Shown piece after piece: positions 1 through 5,029 of a stretch of 5,896 bases of DNA. The stretch is from Candidatus Heimdallarchaeota archaeon. GTDB taxonomy: Archaea; Asgardarchaeota; Heimdallarchaeia; JABLTI01. Numbering within the stretch: the first letter of the stretch is position 1; every line of letters begins with the position of its first letter. Below the pieces are notes generated by a model that was given only the letters and a program-made list of their open reading frames with translations, was not told where the DNA came from and ran no database searches. The DNA is taken from positions 1 to 5,896 of the forward strand of contig DAOVHJ010000175.1 of assembly GCA_030671945.1 (NCBI GenBank). Direction: 5' to 3'. Position numbers and translations under genes: made by a program.

Positions 1-1
1 A

Positions 2-1369
2 CATTATAATCAAACATTTTCAGATAATTTATTTTCTTCAAGTAATTTATCAAGTTTCACTAATGACTCACTCCAATTAACATTACATGATCCTATCGTA
101 ATAACTTCTAATGATGATTTTCTTACTTATGATTTTCCTGGTAATGGAACTGAATTAGAACCTTACAGAATTGAAAATCTTGAAATTACTGCAGAAAGTT
201 ATAATGGTATTTTTATTAGAAACATTGAAAGATACTTAATTATTCAAAACTGTGTAATAGAAGCGGAAATCCATGGAATAGATATCAATTCTATTTCTTC
301 TGGATATGTTTTAGTTCAAAATAATATCTGCCATAAGAGCTATGCAGGAATTGTAATATCTGGCAGTTCTAACTTATCAATTGAAAGCAATTCTTGTTCG
401 TACAATAATTATTCAGGAATAGCAGTAGGAAGTAGTTCTGAAATTACTGTCAAAAATAACACTTGTTTCAGCAATGAGATAGGTATGAGAATATACTCTT
501 CAGAGAGTTGTATATTTACAAATAACTTAGTTTACAACAATCTGATAGGTTTTCAATTTCAAAAAATAAAACTAACAACAATTAGCAATAATCGTTTCTA
601 TAATGATGGTATAACATTTCCTTACAAAAAATATGGTAGTGAGTATGATTATTCTCAGAATATCTTCGAAAATAATACTGTTAATGATCTTCCTTTTGTT
701 TACTTCTATGAAATATCTGACCAGACAATTTCTCAAACATATGGTCAAATTGTTCTCTATAGATGCAACAAAATAGAGATTAGATCAATTTCAATCTCCA
801 AAACATATAGAGGAATAGCTCTTATTGAATGCTCAAACTTCAAATTAACTAATATTTCAACTTCGAATTCAAATACCGGAGTATATTGCATTGATAGCTT
901 AAATATAGAAGTGAATAATGTGACTTTTTATTATAATTCACAAGGAATTCATTTTTCAAATACATCTTATTCTAAAATATATCAAAATCTCTTTGTCAAT
1001 AATTTGGGATATGGTGCATCATTTAATTATCGTTCATCTGAGAATAAGATTTACTTGAATAATTTTGAATCCAATTCTTTGACTTCCTATGGACCTCAAG
1101 CAAGAGATGATGGAGAAAATAACGAGTGGTACTCTAGAGAAAATAAACAGGGGAATTACTGGTCTGATCTTACCTCAGAAATGTGTTATTATGAGATAGA
1201 TGGATACGCTAATTCTTATGATTACTACCCACTAAATAGAGTTGAAAGATGTCCTGACTTTTTTGTTCGTAAGAAAATGAGGATCAGTTTATATTCAATT
1301 TTCATTCCAACCTTAATTGTTCTTTTCATCAAATACCTTAACACACCTTCAAGAAGAAACCGATTTTAG
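2..1369 (+). CDS. NosD-like right-handed parallel beta-helix surface protein, 5'-truncated, C-terminal membrane anchor
   Basis: The frame is open from base 2 to the TAG at 1367-1369 (455 visible residues); the N-terminus and any signal peptide lie upstream of the window, so the ATG at 485 is internal. Visible residues about 31-62 carry a segment typical of archaeal NosD/PbH1 surface proteins (PIVITSNDDF, then PGNGTE..PYRIENLEI). After it come repeated coils of 22-26 residues rich in N, S, I and G, such as Q/NNxxC and SGIxV. Near the end, GNYWSDL followed by YEIDGYANSYDYYPL matches the closing motif of NosD-type domains. Residues about 428-446 form one hydrophobic helix followed by a basic tail (RRNRF), so the protein is probably anchored with the beta-helix outside the cell. 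Known relatives act in carbohydrate binding or processing and periplasmic copper insertion (NosD); the ligand here is unknown. The fold is clear, the role is not. Confidence 0.85.
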   Translation, partial: HYNQTFSDNLFSSSNLSSFTNDSLQLTLHDPIVITSNDDFLTYDFPGNGTELEPYRIENLEITAESYNGIFIRNIERYLIIQNCVIEAEIHGIDINSISSGYVLVQNNICHKSYAGIVISGSSNLSIESNSCSYNNYSGIAVGSSSEITVKNNTCFSNEIGMRIYSSESCIFTNNLVYNNLIGFQFQKIKLTTISNNRFYNDGITFPYKKYGSEYDYSQNIFENNTVNDLPFVYFYEISDQTISQTYGQIVLYRCNKIEIRSISISKTYRGIALIECSNFKLTNISTSNSNTGVYCIDSLNIEVNNVTFYYNSQGIHFSNTSYSKIYQNLFVNNLGYGASFNYRSSENKIYLNNFESNSLTSYGPQARDDGENNEWYSRENKQGNYWSDLTSEMCYYEIDGYANSYDYYPLNRVERCPDFFVRKKMRISLYSIFIPTLIVLFIKYLNTPSRRNRF

Positions 1370-1410
1370 GTTTAAAAATAGAAACAATAACTTTCTAAGA
1401 CGGTTTTTTC
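1353..1410 (+). terminator. Possible terminator of the beta-helix gene
   Basis: GAAGAAACCG (1353-1362) can pair with CGGTTTTTTC (1401-1410) with one G-U pair, across a 38-base loop that includes the stop codon. The six-T run at 1404-1409 is the nearest plus-strand T-tract, the usual archaeal termination signal. A small CCTTT-gt-AAAGG hairpin follows at 1414-1425. The T-tract is the better part of the evidence; the long-loop stem may be chance. Confidence 0.35.
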
Positions 1411-1450
1411 AGTCCTTTGTAAAGGTTTATGTTTTAATGCAAATTTTAAA

Positions 1451-1479
1451 TAAAGAAAAAAATGGTGATTTTAATCACC
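1451..1479 (-). terminator. Hairpin plus T-run terminator of the minus-strand membrane protein gene
   Basis: GGTGATT (1464-1470) and AATCACC (1473-1479) form a perfect inverted repeat. Read on the minus strand, this hairpin begins 12 bases after the stop codon at 1491 and is followed at once by a seven-T run (1463-1457, after one A). It looks like a factor-independent terminator and fits the convergent gene arrangement. Confidence 0.7.
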
Positions 1480-1490
1480 TTCTAAAGTTG

Positions 1491-1901
1491 TTATACCGAT
1501 TTATTCTTCTTTAGTTGCAATATCAGTGCTATCGTGAATCCGATTGCAATCATTAGATATGATAGTGTGTTAAACCAATTCCAGTTATGAACCTCGGTGA
1601 AGACAAACTGGATGTAGAGCATTATAGGGATTCCTCCCCAGCTGAAAACGAGCATGGTGATCAATGGGATTTTAGCTTCAGACCAAGTTTTTGCTGTAAA
1701 GAATACTAGGAAAGACATCACAGCGAAGCTGAAAACTGCTCCTGCGAAAATTCGTGGCATTGCTGGATCATCGAAAGGCCATTGTTGAACTCCTCTAAAG
1801 AACCATTCCCATAAGAAGATGAATGCAATGGTAAAAGTAAGAGGAACAAATCCACCAACTAGAAACATATATTTAGTAAATTTATGAATTTCTTGAGTCA
1901 A
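1491..1901 (-). CDS. Small four-helix integral membrane protein, function unknown
   Basis: I do not recognise this 136-residue protein. It has four hydrophobic stretches, at about residues 11-33, 50-70, 77-100 and 111-130, and a basic C-terminal tail (KKNKSV). The loop after helix 1 is rich in tryptophan and acidic residues (WEWFFRG, QQWPFDDP), and a second aromatic loop (VHNWNW) precedes helix 4. No catalytic or metal-binding motif is evident. I chose the TTG at 1901-1899 because it lies six bases after a GGTG Shine-Dalgarno site, the arrangement seen at the other starts here, and because the encoded start (MTQ) resembles the MT starts of its neighbours. A GTG at 1910-1908 would add three residues but overlaps that site. 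The gene is monocistronic, divergent from the NMT-like gene and convergent with the beta-helix gene. Confidence 0.75.
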   Translation of the reverse strand: MTQEIHKFTKYMFLVGGFVPLTFTIAFIFLWEWFFRGVQQWPFDDPAMPRIFAGAVFSFAVMSFLVFFTAKTWSEAKIPLITMLVFSWGGIPIMLYIQFVFTEVHNWNWFNTLSYLMIAIGFTIALILQLKKNKSV

Positions 1902-1907
1902 TATTAA

Positions 1908-1913
1908 CACCTT
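1908..1913 (-). promoter_or_regulatory. Ribosome binding site AAGGTG that decides a TTG start
   Basis: On the minus strand AAAAAGGTG is followed by TTAATA and then TTG. The plus-strand gene at 3350 has almost the same layout: AAAAAGGTG, seven A bases, then ATG. This parallel favours the TTG at 1901 over the GTG embedded in the site itself. Confidence 0.65.
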
Positions 1914-1915
1914 TT

Positions 1916-1935
1916 TGATTCTATTTATAGAATCA
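1916..1935. repeat. Perfect 9-base-arm palindrome in the leader of the minus-strand gene
   Basis: TGATTCTAT-TT-ATAGAATCA is a perfect inverted repeat with a two-base centre. It lies just upstream of the ribosome binding site at 1913-1908 and covers the start of transcription predicted from the TATA-like box at 1960-1953. It could be an operator, or a hairpin in the leader. The symmetry is seen directly; the function is inferred. Confidence 0.45.
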
Positions 1936-1952
1936 TGAAAAATTAAATTGAT

Positions 1953-1960
1953 ACTATAAA
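1953..1960 (-). promoter_or_regulatory. TATA-like box for the minus-strand membrane protein gene
   Basis: The minus strand reads TTTATAGT (1960-1953) about 52 bases before the TTG start. With the usual archaeal spacing of 25-27 bases, transcription would begin near 1930 and give a leader of about 30 bases. No convincing BRE precedes it, and the region is AT-rich, so the call is tentative. Confidence 0.4.
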
Positions 1961-1981
1961 AATATTATTCCGGAAAAATAA

Positions 1982-1995
1982 CGAACCTTTAAATA
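1982..1995 (+). promoter_or_regulatory. BRE/TATA promoter of the NMT-like gene
   Basis: CGAACC (1982-1987), a BRE-like element, runs directly into the TATA-like TTTAAATA (1988-1995). Standard archaeal spacing predicts a start of transcription near 2017-2020 and a leader of roughly 28 bases before the TTG at 2047. The spacing to gene and ribosome site is coherent, which makes this a good promoter candidate. Confidence 0.6.
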
Positions 1996-2014
1996 AATGC
2001 TAAAGAATCAGGAA

Positions 2015-2029
2015 AGATATTTAATATCT
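2015..2029. repeat. Palindrome at the predicted transcription start of the NMT-like gene
   Basis: AGATATT-T-AATATCT is a perfect inverted repeat with 7-base arms and a one-base centre, placed where the TATA box at 1988-1995 would direct initiation. A repressor bound there would block the polymerase. All but two of its bases are A or T, so chance is a real alternative. Confidence 0.35.
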
Positions 2030-2034
2030 AAAAT

Positions 2035-2039
2035 GAGGT
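2035..2039 (+). promoter_or_regulatory. Ribosome binding site GAGGT that decides a TTG start
   Basis: GAGGT lies seven bases before the TTG at 2047-2049. No in-frame ATG occurs until residue 55, well inside the conserved region. The ATG at 2033 reaches a stop after two codons. The TTG is therefore the best start. Confidence 0.7.
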
Positions 2040-2046
2040 AAATCTC

Positions 2047-3141
2047 TTGACAAGCCAATCCAATGAAGAATACATTATAGAGCAGTTTACCATTGAGAAA
2101 GAGAAATTTGACGAATTTTCTAAATTAATCACTCAAGCATTCTTAAGTGATGAATTCGCTTCAACAGAGGGTGCAACTGTTGCTTTTTCAGAAGATACTT
2201 TTAACATAATGTATGGAGCTCCTTCTATCGACAAGGATCTTTTCATCAGAGCTATCCATAAACCATCAGGGAAGTTGGTGGGCTTCTTAGGTTCAATTCC
2301 TCGAAATCTTTCTGTTCAGGGGAAGGTATACAAATTTGCTATTCCATCTTGGTTATGTGTTCACTCTGATCATCAGCGAAAAGGTTTAGCTAAGAGAATG
2401 GGTACGAAATTATGGGAAATCGGTCTTACTTCTGATTATGATGGAGCATTTTCTTTTCATGAACCTGCGCATCATGGAATAGATGTTTCCACCTCTGTTT
2501 CTCGTGATATGAAAATCCCCTTTCAAAGAGTGTTCACCCTTACTCAATTCGTCATCAAAGCTTTTGATGTAAACAAAGTTGCTACTGTTGTTAAGCTAAG
2601 ATGGTATGAAAAGCTAGTTTTCAAATTCTTTCAGAAATTTAAAACCATAGACTCAGAGAGAATAAGAAATCACCAAAAGAAAGACATACCAGATATGTTT
2701 GAAATAATTCAAGAACAAGTAGAACGAAATCAATTATCTATAGTACCAGAACTTGAGGATTTCAAATGGATGCTAAATAATCCCCATGTTAACTGTGTTG
2801 TTCATGAAGATGTCAATGGAAAAGTTCAAGGTTTCATGTTAGCTTGGAAATTTATACTTGCAGGCTTTGGAAATACAGTTCCCTTTGGATGGTTGGATAT
2901 GGTCCATATACATAGACTGAATGTAAAGGAAGCAAGTAATCTAGCAAACTATTTATGTCAAACGTCAAAAGAACGAGGATGGTTGGGTCTGCAAACACCT
3001 TTTCTTCCTTATTTCGATATGAAACCTTTGAAAAAAGCAAAATTTTTCTTCTTTGGTAAGAAAATAAATATGGATCTTTTCAACTTAAAGAATGTACCAA
3101 TACCTGAAGAAATTGAATCATTTTACTTTGATTGGAGATAA
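2047..3141 (+). CDS. Tandem GNAT acyltransferase resembling eukaryotic N-myristoyltransferase (NMT-like)
   Basis: A soluble 364-residue protein made of two GNAT-type domains. Domain 1 has the motif LVGFLGSIP (77-85), then WLCVH (102-106) and an acyl-CoA loop QRKGLA (110-115, matching Q/RxxGxG/A). In eukaryotic NMT the equivalent stretch is KLVGFISAIP, then EINFLCVHKKLRSKR, recalled from human NMT1; the F-L pair of the oxyanion hole corresponds to W102-L103. Domain 2 begins at about residue 205; KDIPDMFEIIQEQVERNQLSI (212-232) and VNGKVQGFM (256-264) parallel KDIPVVHQLL...FHLTPV and ANGEVTDFL of NMT. The end (LKKAKFFFFGKK, then LFNLKNVP) follows LEKLKFGIGDG...LYNWKCP, and the two proteins end at nearly the same place. 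The length equals the NMT catalytic core without the eukaryotic N-terminal extension. Differences are loss of the GDG motif, Ser for the Gly-recognising Asn (S101) and a C-terminal Arg. Substrate and acyl donor are unknown; it could be another double-GNAT enzyme. Confidence 0.65.
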   Translation: MTSQSNEEYIIEQFTIEKEKFDEFSKLITQAFLSDEFASTEGATVAFSEDTFNIMYGAPSIDKDLFIRAIHKPSGKLVGFLGSIPRNLSVQGKVYKFAIPSWLCVHSDHQRKGLAKRMGTKLWEIGLTSDYDGAFSFHEPAHHGIDVSTSVSRDMKIPFQRVFTLTQFVIKAFDVNKVATVVKLRWYEKLVFKFFQKFKTIDSERIRNHQKKDIPDMFEIIQEQVERNQLSIVPELEDFKWMLNNPHVNCVVHEDVNGKVQGFMLAWKFILAGFGNTVPFGWLDMVHIHRLNVKEASNLANYLCQTSKERGWLGLQTPFLPYFDMKPLKKAKFFFFGKKINMDLFNLKNVPIPEEIESFYFDWR

Positions 3142-3174
3142 GCCTAAAATATGCTTTGAATCCATCTTATTACC

Positions 3175-3179
3175 TTTTT
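3175..3179 (+). terminator. Short T-tract after the NMT-like gene
   Basis: A five-T run lies 34 bases after the TAA at 3139-3141, and a shorter run follows at 3184-3187 (TTTT). No stable hairpin precedes them. Archaeal termination can rely on T-tracts alone, but this one is weak, so partial read-through into the next gene is possible. Confidence 0.25.
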
Positions 3180-3188
3180 AATGTTTTC

Positions 3189-3202
3189 TCCGAGTTTATA
3201 AA
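3189..3202 (+). promoter_or_regulatory. BRE/TATA promoter of the 202-residue membrane protein gene
   Basis: TCCGAG (3189-3194) precedes a near-consensus archaeal TATA box, TTTATAAA (3195-3202). Initiation is predicted near 3225, which gives an unusually long leader of about 125 bases before the ATG at 3350. The box is the best TATA match in the window. Confidence 0.6.
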
Positions 3203-3221
3203 GCAATTTACATGATTTAGG

Positions 3222-3240
3222 GTTAGCGGACAACGCTAAC
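3222..3240. repeat. Perfect 7-base-arm palindrome at the predicted transcription start
   Basis: GTTAGCG-GACAA-CGCTAAC is a perfect inverted repeat with a five-base spacer, GC-richer than its surroundings. It starts 20 bases after the TATA box, so it covers the predicted start of transcription. It may be a repressor operator, or form a hairpin at the extreme 5' end of the mRNA that protects it or affects expression. Confidence 0.5.
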
Positions 3241-3334
3241 TAAAGATTTGATAAAAATGAAGACTTGGCTTAGAAAAAAATTTTACTCTCAAAGGTTCTA
3301 TTTCTTTTCTTTCTTCTACAGTCAAATCTAAACA

Positions 3335-3342
3335 AAAAGGTG
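3335..3342 (+). promoter_or_regulatory. Ribosome binding site AAAAGGTG
   Basis: AAAAGGTG is followed by seven A bases and the ATG at 3350. This GGTG-type Shine-Dalgarno site matches the archaeal 16S 3' end and fixes the start. Confidence 0.75.
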
Positions 3343-3349
3343 AAAAAAA

Positions 3350-3958
3350 ATGACAGTTTCACAAGCAAGATTTGAATTGCCTAAAAGTCCTTTCATTGGA
3401 ATTAGACTTAACCCAAAATACAGACATTGGTGGATTAGTATCATCATGACTGTTTTGATCGCTGTACCCATGTCTCTTATCATGGCTATTATTGTCTATG
3501 GTACAGAACATTTAGCTAGTAACTTTGCTATGAATTTAATCGCTGCCGGTCCAGTAGCTTTCTTTGCTGCTCATTTTGGTTTCAATGGAATCAAGATTGG
3601 AAAAATAACAGTGTTACCAGGAATTGGTCCTTTTGCTCAAAAAGTAATGAAATACGACTTTCCTATGGCTATGCGAACACAACCAATGAAAAAACTCCTA
3701 TCAACAGGAAAATTCTGGGGTTTCGGCTTAATAGTCGATGCTTTACTCTGCGTCGAAATTGCTATACTTGTATCTTTAATCAAAGTCCCTTGGCTTGCTA
3801 TGCATTTTGCTCCTGGATGGGGTACTGCATGGATGATAGCTTTTGCACAATCTTATGCCTTAGCATTTGGTATAGCATTAGTTGGAATTATAAGCACAAT
3901 ATGGCTACTTAAAATATGGATGTGGAATCCTCAGAAAATGGCACAACCTCAAGAGTAG
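3350..3958 (+). CDS. Four-helix integral membrane protein, function unknown
   Basis: I do not recognise this 202-residue protein. A polar N-terminal segment of about 28 residues (including RLNPKYRHWW) leads into helix 1 at about 29-50; helix 2 follows at 57-79 (AAGPVAFFAAHFGFNG). A loop of about 40 residues (80-120) comes next, with IKIGKITVLPGIGPFAQKVM and many basic residues (KK, R, K), and so is probably cytoplasmic. Helix 3 is at about 122-146 and helix 4 at 160-190, followed by a short hydrophilic tail. His54, His75 and His152 are scattered and do not form a metalloprotease HEXXH motif, so a site-2 protease is not supported. The start is fixed by a good ribosome site. The gene has its own promoter, a long leader and a palindrome at the predicted start of transcription, so it appears to be regulated separately from the NMT-like gene. 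Confidence 0.8.
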   Translation: MTVSQARFELPKSPFIGIRLNPKYRHWWISIIMTVLIAVPMSLIMAIIVYGTEHLASNFAMNLIAAGPVAFFAAHFGFNGIKIGKITVLPGIGPFAQKVMKYDFPMAMRTQPMKKLLSTGKFWGFGLIVDALLCVEIAILVSLIKVPWLAMHFAPGWGTAWMIAFAQSYALAFGIALVGIISTIWLLKIWMWNPQKMAQPQE

Positions 3959-4000
3959 AAAAGAAAATAGAAAAAATATTTTCTACTTATTACTTTTTTT
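3955..4000. terminator. Bidirectional terminator between convergent genes
   Basis: TAGAAAA (3968-3974) and TTTTCTA (3979-3985) form a hairpin with a four-base loop. Alternatively GTAGAAAA (3955-3962) pairs with TTTTCTAC (3979-3986). A seven-T run (3994-4000) follows on the plus strand. On the minus strand the A-rich stretch 3964-3976 reads as a T-rich tract downstream of the stop codon at 4022. It can serve both the membrane protein gene and the activase operon. Confidence 0.6.
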
Positions 4001-4021
4001 CATACTGTGAAGAAAGAAAGA

Positions 4022-5002
4022 TTAATCCGCAATATCCCATTTTCCGCATCTACTCCCCCATCTGGCAATTAGTTTATCGTTTTTTCGAATTTCAACTATC
4101 TCACAAATATTAGGACAGCCATCACACTCGAAACCAGAAGTATTGAAGCTCATATCTGGAATATCCCAACCATAAAATTGCGAATCTTCCTGTAAAATAT
4201 TTTTTTCGTTATTCTCTTGAGCAAGAATTGCAGCACCAATCGCTCCCATCACATCATAATGCTCAGGAATTATTATTTCCTGTTCTAAATATTTCTCAAA
4301 AGCTTCTCGCATACCAGCATTAGCTGCGACTCCACCTTGAAACATGATTGGAGTTTGGATATCTTTTCCTTTTCCAACATTGTTTAGATAATTTCGTGCA
4401 AGTGCTTCACATAAACCTTTAATGATATCTTCTGTTGGATGACCTAACTGCTGCTTATGAATCATATCACTTTCAGCAAATACAGTACATCTTCCTGCTA
4501 TAGAGACAGCATTATCCGATTTTAGTGCCAAACTACCAAAATTCTCTATAGGAATATCTAATCTACTTGCTTGCATATCTAAGAATGAACCTGTTCCAGC
4601 AGCACATACTGTATTCATTGCAAAGTCTACAACTATACTATTTCTTATGATGATTATCTTACTATCTTGTCCCCCAATTTCCATTACAGTCTGAATTTCA
4701 GGATTGTAATGTAATGAAGCTAAAGCATGCGCAGTAATTTCATTCTTTACTATATCAGCTCCTACAATTACTCCTGTGAGTTTTCTTGCACTCCCTGTTG
4801 ATCCTGCACCAGCTATTTCTATATCATAATCTATCTTCTCTCTCATTAGTTTTATTCCTTTTTGCACAGAGTTTACAGGTTTTCCCTCTGTTCTAATGTA
4901 AACTGATTCCACTAGCTCTTTTGATTGATCTATCACTGCTAAATTTGTGCTAATGGAACCAACATCAACACCCAAATAATATCTATCTATACTTTGTGTC
5001 AT
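4022..5002 (-). CDS. Acyl-CoA dehydratase activase (BcrA/BadF/HgdC-type ATPase, COG1924)
   Basis: A 326-residue ATPase of the ASKHA (Hsp70/actin/sugar kinase) fold. Members use ATP hydrolysis to push an electron from a [4Fe-4S] cluster at the dimer interface onto a dehydratase or reductase partner. Visible motifs are phosphate-1 DVGSISTN (13-20), GAGSTG (65-70), NEITAH (87-92), phosphate-2 EIGGQDSK (108-115), MNTVCAAGTGSFLD (129-142), GRCTVFAESDMI (170-181), FQGGVAANAG (221-230) and MGAIGAA (252-258). Cys133 and Cys172 match the two cluster ligands of HgdC. The C-terminus adds a second Cys group (Cys293, Cys296, Cys300, Cys319), seen in longer COG1924 proteins and perhaps binding another cluster or metal. 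The ATG at 5002-5000 sits six bases after GAGGT. It is the second gene of an operon, 27 bases after the COG3581-like gene. The acceptor and substrate are not visible, so the family is certain and the pathway is not. Confidence 0.9.
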   Translation of the reverse strand: MTQSIDRYYLGVDVGSISTNLAVIDQSKELVESVYIRTEGKPVNSVQKGIKLMREKIDYDIEIAGAGSTGSARKLTGVIVGADIVKNEITAHALASLHYNPEIQTVMEIGGQDSKIIIIRNSIVVDFAMNTVCAAGTGSFLDMQASRLDIPIENFGSLALKSDNAVSIAGRCTVFAESDMIHKQQLGHPTEDIIKGLCEALARNYLNNVGKGKDIQTPIMFQGGVAANAGMREAFEKYLEQEIIIPEHYDVMGAIGAAILAQENNEKNILQEDSQFYGWDIPDMSFNTSGFECDGCPNICEIVEIRKNDKLIARWGSRCGKWDIAD

Positions 5003-5008
5003 TTCATT

Positions 5009-5013
5009 ACCTC
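5009..5013 (-). promoter_or_regulatory. Ribosome binding site GAGGT of the activase gene
   Basis: The minus strand reads GAGGT, then AATGAA, then the ATG at 5002. The site lies in the 27-base gap after the upstream gene, so the activase is translated from its own initiation site within a shared transcript. Confidence 0.7.
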
Positions 5014-5029
5014 ATTCTTTCTTTTTTTC

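Noticed and set aside
485..487. ATG as the start of the beta-helix gene
   Set aside because: The same frame is open from base 2 and encodes NosD-type repeats before this codon, so it is an internal methionine.
1317..1514. Plus-strand reading frame of 65 codons over the end of the beta-helix gene
   Set aside because: It overlaps the beta-helix gene in another frame and crosses two terminator-like hairpins; it has no ribosome site and low-complexity composition.
1908..1910. GTG as the start of the minus-strand membrane protein
   Set aside because: This GTG forms part of the AAGGTG ribosome binding site, whose spacing suits the TTG nine bases further on; it remains possible but less likely.
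2852..3040. Minus-strand frame of 62 codons inside the NMT-like gene
   Set aside because: It lies fully within a gene with clear family features and has no ribosome site, so it is an antisense shadow.
3257..3331. Calling the 24-codon leader frame a gene
   Set aside because: It has no ribosome binding site and biased composition from a pyrimidine-rich tract; it is kept only as a finding.
3350..3958. Site-2-type metalloprotease for the 202-residue membrane protein
   Set aside because: The hydrophobic profile suggested it, but there is no HEXXH or other zinc motif.
3916..4113. Plus-strand frame of 65 codons across the convergent gene ends
   Set aside because: It overlaps both flanking genes and runs through the bidirectional terminator, so it is a chance frame.
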